Below, piece by piece: positions 25,130 to 36,791 of a stretch of DNA of 64,000 nucleotides. The notes under the pieces are model-generated. The model had not been told where the DNA came from and did not search any database. It saw only the letters and a program-made list of their open reading frames with translations. Location: the NCBI RefSeq assembly GCF_029873635.1, contig NC_080420.1:52467457-52531456 (forward strand), given 5' to 3'. Origin of the DNA: Malania oleifera. Its lineage: Eukaryota; Streptophyta; Magnoliopsida; Santalales; Ximeniaceae. Positions within the stretch are counted from its first letter, which is position 1. Each line of letters starts with the position of its first letter. The position numbers and the translations under genes are program-made.

Positions 25130-25881
25130 CTTTAAATAAGCAAATTCTCTATAGAAACTTCAGCAAGAGTTTGAGCAAAAGAGAGCTTTTGAGAAGTATT
25201 TGCAATATAGCTTGATTGCTATTTGTATTCCTTGGTGTTTTAAAATCCTTGGATTTAAAGGGTATTTATAGAGTTTATAACGTGTATTTCGTGTTCCCAA
25301 GTGACTTGGAGTGTTTCCCAAGTTTTCATAATGTTTAGTATTCAAAAAGTCAAATTTGGAAACTTCCCGTTATTTTTTAAAATTTGAAATCTTGAAGAGT
25401 CAGTCAACTGGAAACAGAGAGTCAATCATCTGGATAGTTAAAAACACAGAGAATTCAAAGTAAGCAAGGAGTCAATTGACTAGAAACATTGAATCAGTCG
25501 CCTGGGTCCTCTCGGGTTGCTGTTCAGTCGCCTAGAGAGATTATGTCAGTCGCCTGGGATGTTGACAGCTTCAACTAGCCTTTAGTATTTTGGGTATAGC
25601 TTTCACTATACAACTCCAATTTTAATGTTCTTGGTATTAACAGAAAGCTAAGAAAAAATCCTACAACTTTTACGATGATCATTTTTGAAGATAAAAATCT
25701 TTTGATAGAGAAACTTTCACATCAATGTGGATATAGAAAAAAGAATAGAATTTGGAAAATCCTGTTTTGGTGCTTTTCATTCAAAAAATGATTTTTTAAC
25801 CTTTTTGAAATAACTTTTGACCTTATAAAAATATTTTTCAAGTATTTAAAAGGTATCTAGGTCCATTTAATTAACCTAAGA
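25130..25881 (-). mobile_element. LTR G, middle part
   Basis: Continues the minus-strand LTR broken at 16013. In reverse orientation it holds a TATA-like TATTTATAGAGTT near 25262-25274 and, at about 25395-25560, an array of GAGTCAGTCAACTGG / CAGTCGCCTGG motifs. It ends at the target TAAGA (25877-25881), where a Tekay LTR is inserted. Confidence 0.75.
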
Positions 25882-28057
25882 TGTAGAGACCCGAACCCAT
25901 AAATGAGGAAAATAAATAAGAAAAGGGGTAAAAAGGGAATTACAAAAGGGTTCATCGACGATGGCGGTATGTTTGTCGACGAAGTCCCTTCGACTCTTCG
26001 TCACTGAAATTCAAAGAATCTTCATAGAAGAGATATCGAGCAAAACCAACGAAAATATTTGGAAAGGGTTCGTCAACGAAGGTAAAGCTTCGTCCATGAA
26101 CTGAGTGGCTGGTTCGTCGACGAATTTGACTTGGTCAAAGGTTCTATAAATATCATTTTTGGTTGCTTAAGGGTGAAGAAAACCTAAAAGCTCTCTCTCT
26201 CTCTCTCTACGATCCTTCACCATTTGTCATATGTTTCTACGATCGAAAGTTTCTGCGTGGAACAGGGGAGGAAACTCTACAGTTATAGCGAATCAGATCG
26301 TCGTTTTGAAGATTTTTAGGATTTTTCCTAAAATCAAGGTAAGGATCTGAATTCATTTTCATTTTAGTAGATCTGTAGTAGATTGAATAATATTGAAGTA
26401 TTGTTCTTCCGTTTATAGGTTTTGAGAACCCAATTCATTGTTTTAGGAGACGTAGAGTTCACGTTTTGAAATTCTGAAATGTGTAATGGGATTTGTTTAC
26501 ATTAGTATTTTTAGAAAACTGAACCACTAGAAAGTTGGCTTATGCCTTTATGCTCATTTTGATTGCTTATCTGCAAAATTTTACCAAGTATAAATGTTGT
26601 TTCTTATAATTTTACGATTTTACTATTTTTGGAAAAAATAGGGGTTTTGGCATATGAACTCCAAACTTTCCAAAACTACTTTAACTAATTTTAAAACTAA
26701 AGTAGGAACTTCTTGATACTCGTGTTTGCGGTCCAAATGGTATTTTTCGAGTTATACACTGTTTATAGCGGATTTTGACGAAATGAACGTGACATATGAT
26801 ATGAAATGGAACATACTGAACTGAATACTGATAAATGAACTGCGAAAACTAAAATTCCATTTTGTTATCTAAAAATGTTGAAAACAAGTGTCAGTTAATC
26901 ACCGAGCTTAATTTGTAAAAAGGGTTGAACCGAGAGCATTTGTGTCGGTTAACACCACTGTCTGACAGAAAGAATGAATGCATGAAAGATTCCATGATTG
27001 TGATTGTGAAAATACTGGAACTGCATAGGTTGTTATGTTTTATTGTAAATTATATATATCATTGATTGGGACCACAACTTGTTACTAAAAGAGTTGAAAA
27101 ACACTCCGAAGAAGTTGAAAGATACCCTAGGTTATTTGAGGCTTTAAATAGTTAGAGGCGCGGTTCCATTGCTTAATAAGGTGTAGTACAACCACACAAG
27201 TGAATCAGTATGGGTATCGAGATAGTCAGCTTGCAGGAGTGTATGGGGCCACTGGTGAAATAATGGACCAAGTGGGGCAATCGGACTATATCTATGATGC
27301 TTGACAGTGCCTACATGAATAGGGCTCTGTCAGAGTTATCAATGCACAACCCATGCCACAGGGTAATTAGACATTTTTCTGAAAGTTTCAAAGCTGGTCA
27401 TTGTCCTAAATTTTCATATACATGATTTAAAAACTGAAATGGGCAAAGTCACAGGGTTGAGTACCGTATGGAGGGAATCATACAATGTATGGGCATGTAC
27501 CCTACCCTAACCTCTAGGACTCTCATTTGTAATGATGTCGTATTATGTTTATATATCTCTGATAGTATTGTACTGTGTATGTAATACTGTGCAACTATTT
27601 TTAATTGGAATAAACTCAAGTAGTCACGTGCTGATGTAATATCTTCCATCTTACTGAGAAGTGTCTCACTTGAATCTTACAACCTTTGTTTTAGGTCTTA
27701 CAAGACATCAGTCCTAGTCCTTCTAGAAGGACTTTGGTGCATATAGTCTTGTTAGTAGGGTAAGTTTTTGTATTAGTACTAGATTGTTAGCCTGGTAGAA
27801 TGTAAGAGGGTGTAATATGTTTATGTTTTAAACATGGGATCTTTTGTACTAAGGAATATAGATAGAACTCTAGTATATGTCTAATAGAACCCTGAATGAG
27901 AATTTTTATGTTTTCACTATGCATGAATACAAATAGTATGAGTTACACCCATTTTTCCCTATTTAGGGTAGGTTGTTTATATATGCTTATTAGATACATG
28001 TATGACAGAATATGTGTAGTAGCACTCTGGGTTCGTATAAAGGACTGGGGCGTTACA
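25882..28057 (+). mobile_element. Tekay/Del-type gypsy solo LTR
   Basis: Starts TGTAGAGACCCGAACCC and ends GGGGCGTTACA, flanked by perfect TAAGA duplications (25877-25881 and 28058-28062), with no interior. A TATA box TATAAATA is at 26145-26152, a (CT)n run at about 26193-26208. Solo LTRs arise by recombination between the two LTRs of one element. Inserted into LTR G. Family assignment rests on similarity to the LTR at 33889-35948, which is joined to a Tekay-type integrase end. Confidence 0.88.
25951..26128 (+). repeat. Palindrome array in U3 of the Tekay solo LTR (TTCGTCGACGAA core)
   Basis: Motifs TTCATCGACGAT, TTTGTCGACGAA, TTCGTCAACGAA, CTTCGTCCATGAA and a perfect 12-bp palindrome TTCGTCGACGAA at 26113-26124. 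The array stops about 20 bases before TATAAATA. Confidence 0.85.
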
Positions 28058-28062
28058 TAAGA

Positions 28063-28431
28063 GCTTCATGTATCCATATTGAAATCGAATGAAGTACTTA
28101 CATGAGACTTCTTAAACTTAAGCACTCTAAGCAGTAAGTCTTCATGTGTAGCTTCCATTCTTCAATTTGAATTTGGCTTTAAGTTTCATCTACAACTTCA
28201 TGCTTCAATATACTTCAAGCTTTATTAGATCATCTTTGAATCTATGCTTTAATACTCTTTAAGCTTCATTTGATCATCTTTCTTTGGATTATAAGCTTTC
28301 AATAATCATTGTAAGCACTTGACTTTTTATTCACATACTTGAGTCCTAAAATAACATCACTTAACCAAATATGTTAAATTTCTCTAATGTGTTATCATCA
28401 AAACAAGATTTTAAGCCTTGCAAGGCCAACA
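28063..28431 (-). mobile_element. LTR G, right part (5' end of the minus-strand LTR)
   Basis: On the minus strand it begins TGTTGGCCTTGCAAGGC at 28431 and carries TTTTGATGATAACACA at 28390-28405, matching the starts of the other SIRE-type LTRs. It joins the middle part across the Tekay insertion. Confidence 0.8.
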
Positions 28432-29017
28432 AATTTGCATAAAATTAAATTTACATTGTTATTTAAATGTTATGATGCGCGTGTGTGTGTGTGTGTGTGT
28501 TTTTTTTTTTTTCTAACCTTTTCCCTTTTCTCTTTAAATTTTTAAGGAATATGATTTTGTTGAGTTCTGTTATGCTTGGCATCCATTGATCTTGTTTATG
28601 TACATTATAGCAATTTAATATTTAGCAGTCTACTTATTATAAACACTTGAAATGTTGTGATTTGGAGATCTCAACACTATTTTTCTAAAATGACCCAACT
28701 GCTAGTAGTTCAGTTATGGAAACCACTATTTTGAATTACTATAAGTTATAAATATATTATAGCTAAATTAAAGGGAGAAGATGCAATTTTCTGTCATCGG
28801 GTTAACATTTCAAAAAATAAAATACATTGCTTGTGTTTGAAAAATATTATGTTTGTACTCATTCAGTCATCGTTGTCGTCATTGAATTTTGAGGACCTAG
28901 TTTAGGTTGCCAACATTTTGGTGACTATTTTGAAATCAAATAAGTTAGAGTACCAAAATATTGATACATCCAACTTATCTTTTTCTGTCTTTGAAAATGG
29001 AGTTGTCGCTAAGAATT
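28432..29017. other. AT-rich spacer
   Basis: No gene or element recognised. A (GT)n run followed by 13 Ts lies at 28481-28513. A 30-base phrase near 28435 (TTTGCATAAAATTAAATTTA) recurs with small changes near 33475. Confidence 0.6.
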
Positions 29018-29870
29018 TAGGTATACTCTCAAGAGGGGGGGGGTGAATTGGGTTTTTTAAAATTTCTTTGTAACCTTAAGTTTGTAAATACCTTAGTTAA
29101 AAATTAACCCCAACAAATTTTATTTCCAGCAATCACACAATCACAACTATATTGATCAGCAACCTTACAAGAACATCCAATAATTCGTAATATGACAATG
29201 TAATGTTTCAATCTAAATTCAATCTCTTATATGAATGAATGATATTGAAAATCAATTGTTGAATTCTGAGAAAAAAATATCAATATATGATTAATTAGAA
29301 ATGTCATAACTTTTTATATTTAGAATCTAAATTTTTCCTTTACTCTCTTAATCATTCCTTGAAATTTTTTTGAGAGTATTTATGTTTGGGCATTTATTTT
29401 TATAGCACTTACTCTCATTTGTTCGTATATCTGAGAAAATCATTTTGAGATTAAGCTTTGAATTTCTCCTGTTCATTTTGTTAATGAATATTATTGGAGA
29501 AAATTTTTGAAAGACTTAAGCACACATTTTTACATTCATATTTTCTTATGCTTGGAAAAGTCTTATTGTATTTATGCTTTCATAAATAAAATTTTATTTT
29601 GCAAGAATCATTTGAAAAATTAAAACCCTAGGTTCTCCTACTTTTCATTAACAGTATTTTTGGAGAAATTTTTATTAGGGTCAAAACCTTTGAGTATTTA
29701 TCATACACAAAATTTTCAAAGGTTGAAATATCATTTTGAGAAAAACACTCATACTCTACCGAGCACAAAAATTCATATCATACTAGAGTGCATGTTTTAG
29801 AGCTTCATTGTTGTACATCTTTGTTCGTCTTCAGAAGCATTTTTATATGTACAAAACTGTTTTATAGACC

Positions 29871-30190
29871 GATTGGTTTCAACCTGTTAATTGAACTGGG
29901 GATTCTCTACCCTATAAAAGAGACCTGTTGAGTTCAACCCGTAAATTGAACTGGAGAGTCTTTGCCACACAAGAGAGACCGGTTGGGTTCAGTCTGTTAA
30001 TTGAACTAGGGAGTCTCTACCGTATAAGAGAGACCGGTTGGGTTCAGCTCGAAAATTGAACAGAGGAGTCCATACCTCATAAGGGAGACCAGTTCGACTT
30101 AGCCTGGTAATTGAGTTCGGGTATTTCTCACTCTGTAAGGAGAGGTATGTAGGTTGGGGCTAGCCCTGTAATGTGATCTGGGATATTCCT
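29871..30190 (+). repeat. Tandem repeat of about 60 bp in the LTR
   Basis: Five or so imperfect units, each containing GAGACCGGTTGGGTTCAG, TGTTAATTGAACTAGGGAG and TCTCTACCGTATAAGA. Period about 60-62 bases by eye. Confidence 0.8.
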
Positions 30191-30317
30191 CGCCCAAGAA
30201 GGAGAGGAGGTTGTAAACGGTTTTTGCTCGACCCGTAAGTGAGTAGGGTTAGTGGTACCCTTGGGGGGTATGCCCAAGGCGGGGACGTAGGCTGTTTTAG
30301 CCGAACCTCGATAATAA

Positions 30318-30323
<6 letters not shown>

Positions 30324-30386
<63 letters not shown>
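30324..30386. repeat. (CT)n microsatellite
   Basis: About 31 CT units, read directly, between the U5 block and the LTR end. Confidence 0.97.
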
Positions 30387-30391
<5 letters not shown>

Positions 30392-30642
30392 AAATTCTTG
30401 CGCTTTAAGTTCTACATGTATATGCTTGCTTATATTTATTGTCATAATCTCTTGCATACACACATTTAAATTTAAATGTGATATCCTCCACATGTGTATG
30501 TTAGTACATATAGCTTAATCACTTTACATACATGCATGTATTTTGAATGAGATATGATATATGGTGAATCGACGCATAGTTTAAATTAGTCAAAAAGTTT
30601 TAAAACCCAATTCATCCTCTCTTAGGATCACACCAATTCCAA

Positions 30643-31775
30643 CAATGTGGTACAATCGATTAAGTGAGTACTTTGTGAAAGAGAGATTCATAAATGATCT
30701 AATTTGTCCATGCATTTTTATTAAAAGATCAGAATCTGGATTTTCTATAATTGATGTTTATGTTGATGATTTGAATTTAGATGTGACTCTTGAAGAGCTC
30801 ATTAAAACTGCTAATTATTTAATGGTAGAATTTGAGTTGAAAGATTTAGGAAAGAAAAAATATTGTCTTGACCTACAGATTGAACATATAAATGGCAAAT
30901 TTTTTGTTCATCAATCTAAATATATCGAAAAGCTAATAAGGCAATTCTATATGGACAAAGTTCATCCTTTGGATCTCCAAAGATAGTGCGATCACTTGAT
31001 TTCAAAAAGGATCAATTTTGACCTCATGATGAGAGGGAGGAATTAGTTGGTCCTAAAGTATCATATTTAAGTGTTATCAACTCTCTAATGTATCTAGCCA
31101 ATTGTACAAGACCTGACATTGCATTTGTTGTAAATCTACTTGTAAGGTATAGTTCTGCTCCTACTTGGCGTCATTGGAATGGAATTAAACACATTCTACG
31201 CTATTTGAGAGGTACATCTGACTTGAGTCTATTCTACTCATTTGATTCCAAATCTCAATTAGTAAGATATGCAAATGCTGGACATCTATCTGATCCTCAC
31301 AATACAAAATCTTAAATTGGATATGTATTTCTTTACGGAAAAAACTGTTATATCATGGAAAATAGTAAAGCAGACGATTGTAGCAACATCCTCCAATCAT
31401 TCTAAAATACTAGTTATCCATGAAACTAGTAGAGAATGCGTGCAGTTCAGATCAATGATTTCTCATATTCAAACAAATTGTGGTCTTCAATTAATCAAGG
31501 ATATTCCAACAATTTTATATGAAGACAATGCTGCATGTATAGTTCAACTAAGAGGAGGATACATAAAAGGTAACAAAACAAAGCATATCTCTCCGAAATT
31601 CTTCTATACTCATGAACTCTACAAGAATGGTGATATAGATGTTCAGAAGATCTGATCAAGTGATAATCTTATAGATTTGTTCACCAAAACTTTACTTACT
31701 ACAACAGCATTCAAGAAATTGGTTCATTTCATCGGAATGAGACACCTTAAAGATCTTAACAAAAGTAGTTAATAT
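30643..31775 (+). pseudogene. Ty1/copia reverse transcriptase C-terminal part and RNase H remnant
   Basis: Peptides MWYNRLSEYFVKERFINDLI, DVYVDDLNLDVTLEELIK (catalytic YVDD), ELKDLGKKKYCLDLQIEH and YMDKVHPL are the plant copia RT end. RNase H signs follow: YLANCTRPDIAFVVNLLVRY, GIKHILRYLRGTSDLSLFYS, YEDNAACIVQLRGGYIKGNK and KHISPKFFYTHEL. The left edge is an LTR end, so the LTR piece seems to have landed inside this pol gene. Broken fossil. Confidence 0.88.
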
Positions 31776-31778
31776 ATG

Positions 31779-32000
31779 GGTGACATCCAAGGGAGAGTGT
31801 TATGAAAAATAGGTTATGGAAAATTTGGATGTCACCCCATCTTCCACCACTTCGGTTTTCCACCCCAATAAATGCATTGGTATCATATTGTCCTATAAAA
31901 TAAATTTTATGTTTTAATTTAAGATATATTGGTTTTTTTTAAAAAAAAAAAATTTGAAATCTATTTTTCGCAATTTCATTTTATTTCGTACATAAACAGA
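31779..32000 (+). mobile_element. Polypurine tract and start of copia LTR (right end unresolved)
   Basis: CCAAGGGAGAG is followed at 31798 by TGTTATGAAAAATAGG, the usual junction of polypurine tract and LTR start in this copia group. A perfect 10-bp inverted repeat GGTGACATCC / GGATGTCACC (31779-31788 and 31827-31836) spans the junction. I cannot see where the LTR ends; no second copy is present for comparison. Confidence 0.55.
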
Positions 32001-33540
32001 TTTTCCAAAAAAATTGGTTAATCTTTTTAAAGCTAACTCATTAAAAAAATAGTTTTATTTTAATAGGATTTTTTAAATGATAAATCAGGTGAAAAAACTG
32101 TCATTTATTTGTATAATTTTATATAAAAAATAATATATTTGTGAAAAACTCGTAAATGGTTCAGTTCATCCATTTTCGTGCAAGGCGCGTGCTATAGGTG
32201 CGTGTGCATCACAAACACGCACCTGATGCATAGGGATCGATGCGAAACACACAGAATCAATGGACATAGAAAACACTGCCGAAGATATGGCGGTTTATTT
32301 CTGGGAAATCGGAATGCTGCCCAGATGCCTCCAAATGGGTCTGCATCCACCCAATCACACCCTCTTCAACCACCGTTGCTTTTTCTCCGATCACTGCGTC
32401 CATCTATCTTTTCACGTGAACTTTTCATCCGTACCTGCTGGCAAGCAGGCATAGGTCAGCTTTTAATAGCAAGGCCCATCATAGCTCAGGGGAAATATTC
32501 AATGCTTTCCAATGGAAATAACTTTCTTCATAAATGATTCAGGCGCGTTTCAACCTTTAAATAATGTATGAATTTTGAGCGCTAAATTTAATATATTAAA
32601 ATTAAAATTAATATATTTTTATATTATATTTTATTTAAATCCGTGCAAATTTAAATTTGAAATCTCTTTCAAACATGATGTAAATTTTTAGGTCACATAC
32701 AGTATAGATTATTTTCTAAAAAAAAAATATGGTTATTTCTAAAAATAAAATAAATATTTAAAAATACAATCAAAAATAGGTAGAAGTAGAATTTTAATAT
32801 TGAAGACTGCTTTGAAACTAACTACTTTAACTTTGACAATAAAATTAGTGTTTGAAAAGGTACTTATTTTTAACTATTAAGTGTTTATTTATTTTACTAC
32901 TTAGTTAATACCATAGGTAAATGTCAAGAAACTTAATTTCTGCTTTCAGCTCAAGTTGTCAAATCGCAATTTCTACTTTCAACTCAAATTCTTAAAACAC
33001 AAACCTAGTAGCTAATCTTCCCAATTAAATATCATTACAATCTACAGAGCAGATAATTTATGGGAAGAGGCAAAGAATATAATTTGTACATGTTACCCAA
33101 TCTAGTCATGATTAAATTAGGAGGCTAGAATAATTCCCACTCAACCATTCTTCAATATTAGCTACTAGTTTTGATTTGATTCTATCTACTCTAATTTTGA
33201 CGTGTTCTAAATTAAATTAGTTATGAATTAAAATGCATGTCTCAAATCTCATAAGCCCATTTTTTGGAGATCTTACAAGTCATTTTTAAGACTTTTTATC
33301 TTCTAGACATGATTTGATCGAATAATATAAGTACCATCATTCACAAAGAGAGCCTAAACAAAGTAATGCAGTGTGTAGGAGTGGAAGTTTAGACAATTCT
33401 TTATTGGCTGCATGCACGGTGTTTATCAAAATGTGTGTTGCTGATGCAACTATATTCGTAGCTTTTATATAGTTTGCATAAATTAAATTTACATTGTGTT
33501 ATTTATGGTGTGACTCTTATACTTTATGTGTTTATAAACA
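32001..33540. other. Low-copy-looking region with a GC-richer island, no gene recognised
   Basis: AT-rich flanks surround 32170-32540, which is richer in GC and has two overlapping open frames (from 32178 and from 32260, MDIENTAEDMAVYFWEIGML). Neither resembles a family I know. A 9-bp perfect hairpin GGTGCGTGT / ACACGCACC lies at 32197-32205 and 32215-32223. The island could be a host exon or promoter fragment, or nothing. Confidence 0.3.
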
Positions 33541-33579
33541 AAGGGAGGAAAAATATATGGATATGTTTTTGGTGCAGAG

Positions 33580-33888
33580 CAGCAACAGGGACCTATCGAC
33601 GAGTGCCCTGTCCTCGTCGACGAGTAGATCTCTAGAGTAAGAAAAACTCAGAGTTTCAAAGCTACCGAGAGTAGATTTAAAGAATTCTTGACGAGTGGCT
33701 AGACTAGTCGACGAGTGTCATTCTTTGCCTCGTCGACGAATCCCCTATTCTCGTCGACTAGTGTTTCTGGGCTACGAGCAATTTTTTGAATTTAAAAATT
33801 TGAACGTTGGGGTGGCTAGGTAATAAGAGGGAAACCTCTGAGAGACTGTTATATATGTCATTTTGGGTGTGTATTGACAGAGTGAGTG
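33580..33888 (+). mobile_element. LTR fragment of the CGTCGACGAG family
   Basis: Holds about eight motifs such as CTCGTCGACGAG, TAGTCGACGAGTG and CTCGTCGACGAATC in the U3-array style of the Tekay LTRs, but in plus orientation and on the other side of the TGTAACGACC start at 33889. It looks like an older related LTR into which the next LTR inserted. Ends not resolved. Confidence 0.55.
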
Positions 33889-35948
33889 TGTAACGACCTG
33901 CTTATATATCATATAAGAAAGCATAATAAATAAAATAGTCAACCCGAACCTGTGGGTAACAGGGATATCTATTATACATAGCAGAACCTAGGCAGCAATA
34001 GATGTAAATCATCATCTCATAATCACAAAGTACATAATACCAGAGTCAAATATAATCAAAAACACGGTGTTTATATACAAACTCCCAAAAAATACAAAAA
34101 TATCTCTAGGATCCCACATCAAAATCTCTTAATCTTAGTTCAAACTTACCCTCCTAACAGGGTAGCACAACTAACTCAACGGCGACCTCAATCTACCGGT
34201 CTTTCTGGGTTTCCTGAAAATTATTTAATGTTCGGGGGTGAGACACTTCTCAGTAAGGGAAAATAAATTAAATACAACTGTGTGACAACATGAACATTTA
34301 ATGCTATAATACATATATAGTACATTTTATATTTTGGAAAACATTCATGATAACATATCTAAATAATCATAACTTTCATAATTTCTAATAATTTATTTGA
34401 TCATGAAATATCTGATATAACTGATAATACTGAAATTTACCCAAGATGTATAACTAATTGATGTCATGTATTACCCCTCATGACGGGTTGTGCAACCCGA
34501 AGGTGGGACCCGGCAATGGTTGGCCGACCACTGCCGAGTCAAAAACGTATGTAAGTACGATGGGCCCACCACACTCTAGTCTAGACTATCAGGTGGACAT
34601 CTACAACTCTACACTGAAAGTCATATCGACTATCCATCTCCTACCCCCTTGTGGGGCGGTTAGCACAAGTCTGAACATAGTAATCTGATTTGTATAGTTA
34701 CGGTACCGTGCTCCTATAACTGAACTAAACTATCATCTGGGTTCTGATAACATATAATATATGATAATATATTTGTCTAACATAAATAAATTGATAGCAT
34801 TTTCTAAAATAACATACATATATATGACCTTGCGCCAGTTTCTTTTATATCTGCGGCCTTACGCCGAACATTCATAAATACGCCTTGTGCCGAAATCATA
34901 CATAAAACATGACCTGGTGCCGAAAATTTCATACATATCATTCTGAGTAAATAATTCATTTATCATGTATTTTAAAATCATAATGTACTGCATTATTTCA
35001 TGATCTCTGAAAAACATGCTTAATTCTTAAAATTGTCATATCATAATACCTTCCATGTAAAATAATATTCATGCCACACATTGCTGTATAAAATCATACA
35101 TTGTATTATAAAATCATAATTTATAACATTTCATACATATATATACATTTCAACATAATATCAGTATTTTCCCAAATATGCATTTTCTCCATAATATACA
35201 AGTATAATACATGCTTTCCTGAAAATTAATTTACTAATAAATAATAATAATTTGTATGAAAAATAACTGTTTTAGTTTATTCTCTTACCTGACTTCTGAA
35301 AAAAAGACCCCCCTAAAGTACACATCTTGCACCTGCAGGGTTCTCCTGTTCAACACCCTGAAAACAACAACTCTCAGTACTAAACTTTAGTATTTTTTTG
35401 AGAATATCATTTCCTATAACTATGGAAAGACCAAATTTTACATAAAAAGCCTTACCTTAAACCAAGGATGAATTTCAACTCGGTCCCACGAACGATCTGC
35501 TCTAGCAGATTTGGAGAAAACTTCTCCAAAAGCGTTGTGATGGCCTCAGATTGTCGATCCGGTGAACGTTGGAGCCGAAATCGAAGAGAGATGAGAGAGA
35601 AACCGTAGAGAGAAAAGGGAGTGAGGATTTTCTGATTTTTCTGCGTAAAAATCTGAGGTTTGGGCTATTTATACAATGGGCTTTGTCGACGAGCCATGTC
35701 ACCTCATCGACAAGGTCAAGAGGAAATTCATCGACGAGCTCTCCCCTTCGTTAACGAAATTCAGAGTTGCCCAAAACATCCTCTCGGTATCTTCTAGTCA
35801 ACGAAGGTGTGCTTCGTCGACGAGCCTATACTGCCACATCGTCGACGAACGCCAAGCGTTCATCGACGAAGTCTGTTGTTGCCTTTTTCCTATTCCCATT
35901 TTCCTCTCCCTTCATTATTTAAATACCATTATTCTTTGGGTCATTACA
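33889..35948 (-). mobile_element. Tekay/Del-type gypsy 3' LTR
   Basis: Bounded by TGTAACGACC on the left and GGTCATTACA on the right, 2060 bp. On the minus strand the polypurine tract AAGGAGGGGAGAA (35949-35961) immediately precedes it, so this is the 3' LTR of a minus-strand element. A TATA-like CTATTTATAC is near 35664, and the array of TCGTCGACGA motifs (35685-35880) is upstream of it in LTR sense. The part from 35481 is repeated at 45220. Confidence 0.85.
35685..35880 (-). repeat. Palindrome array in U3 of the Tekay 3' LTR (TCGTCGACGA core)
   Basis: Includes exact TCGTCGACGA at 35814-35823 and 35839-35848 and several variants (GTCGACGAGCC, CATCGACGAGCTC, TTCATCGACGAAG). Confidence 0.85.
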
Positions 35949-36262
35949 TTCTCCCCTCCTTATAAAATTTTGTCCTCGAAATTTACTATTTATATAACTC
36001 ATCATTCCTTAAAGGCAAAACAAACTACTTATATTCTTACTTACCCTCACTTATGGCAGAGGAATACCGTGGTTACATTTCAAGTTCTGGGAGAATACAC
36101 AAGTAAAATAAAAATTCCCCCAAAACTAAAATATTACTAACTAACTAAATTATTACATGAGCCTGCAATAGAAACATTATATAATCACTTACATTTCCTT
36201 GATCATTACTGACTCCCGAGGAACAACCGAGGGTATTTTGGTCTAATCTATTCTTCGAACTC

Positions 36263-36540
36263 CTAAGAAGCCTCTTCTATTGCATGATTCCACCATAGAA
36301 CCTTTACTAGAGGAATCTTCTTATTACGTAGTTCCTGTTTCCTTCTATCCACTATCTTTACTGGTACCTCTTCATATACTAGTGAATCACTAAACTCTAA
36401 TTCACCATAACTAATAATATGAGAAGGGTCTAAGACGTATTTCCTCAACATGGAGATATGGAATACGTCATGTATCCTGGATAGCACAGGTGGTAAAGCT
36501 AACCTGTAGGCAACCAGTCTCATTTTCTCTAAAACTTCTG
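36263..36540 (-). pseudogene. Tekay integrase C-terminal remnant
   Basis: The minus strand codes RLVAYRLALPPVLSRIHDVF, HISMLRKYVLDPSHIISYGE, and RRKQELRNKKIPLVKVLWWN. This is the end of chromovirus (Tekay/Del) integrase, in the right order with the polypurine tract and LTR to its left. Everything upstream of this in the element is absent; at about 36540 the sequence becomes Tork copia. Fossil. Confidence 0.82.
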
Positions 36541-36791
36541 GGCCTATCTATAGCTATACTATGATGTTGCTAGTTTCCTAAGTTATAACTCCCTGCATTC
36601 TAAATATTGTCATCTTTGCCATGAGTCTCTAACTCCACCTGCACCATATGCTTGTTGCTATTGTAGTTTTCTGCCACCTGTTTCTCTTCTTCCTAAGTAT
36701 GCTACAACATGGCTTTCTCATCAAAAAGCACATCTCTACTAATCACCGCCTTGTTTGCCTTCAGATTCCACAGCTTGAACCCTTTCACCCC

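Larger units (their letters stand above)
29018..30642. mobile_element. Two copia LTR 3' portions, apparently head to head
   Basis: At 29018-29070 the minus strand reads like the 3' end of a SIRE-type LTR (AATTCACCCCCCCCTCTTGAGAG). From roughly 29290 a plus-strand LTR body follows, with the U5 block AAGGCGGGGACGTAGGC at 30275 and the end CCAATTCATCCTCTCTTAGG...AATTCCAACA at 30642, directly before copia pol sequence. No LTR start was found for either piece; the midpoint is not resolved. Confidence 0.5.

Noticed and set aside
28435-33510. 30-base similarity between 28435 and 33475
   Set aside because: Short and AT-rich; could be chance or an old flank of an unknown repeat, too weak to claim a target duplication.
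34458-34688. 76-residue frame in the Tekay LTR
   Set aside because: Lies wholly within LTR sequence with no family similarity.
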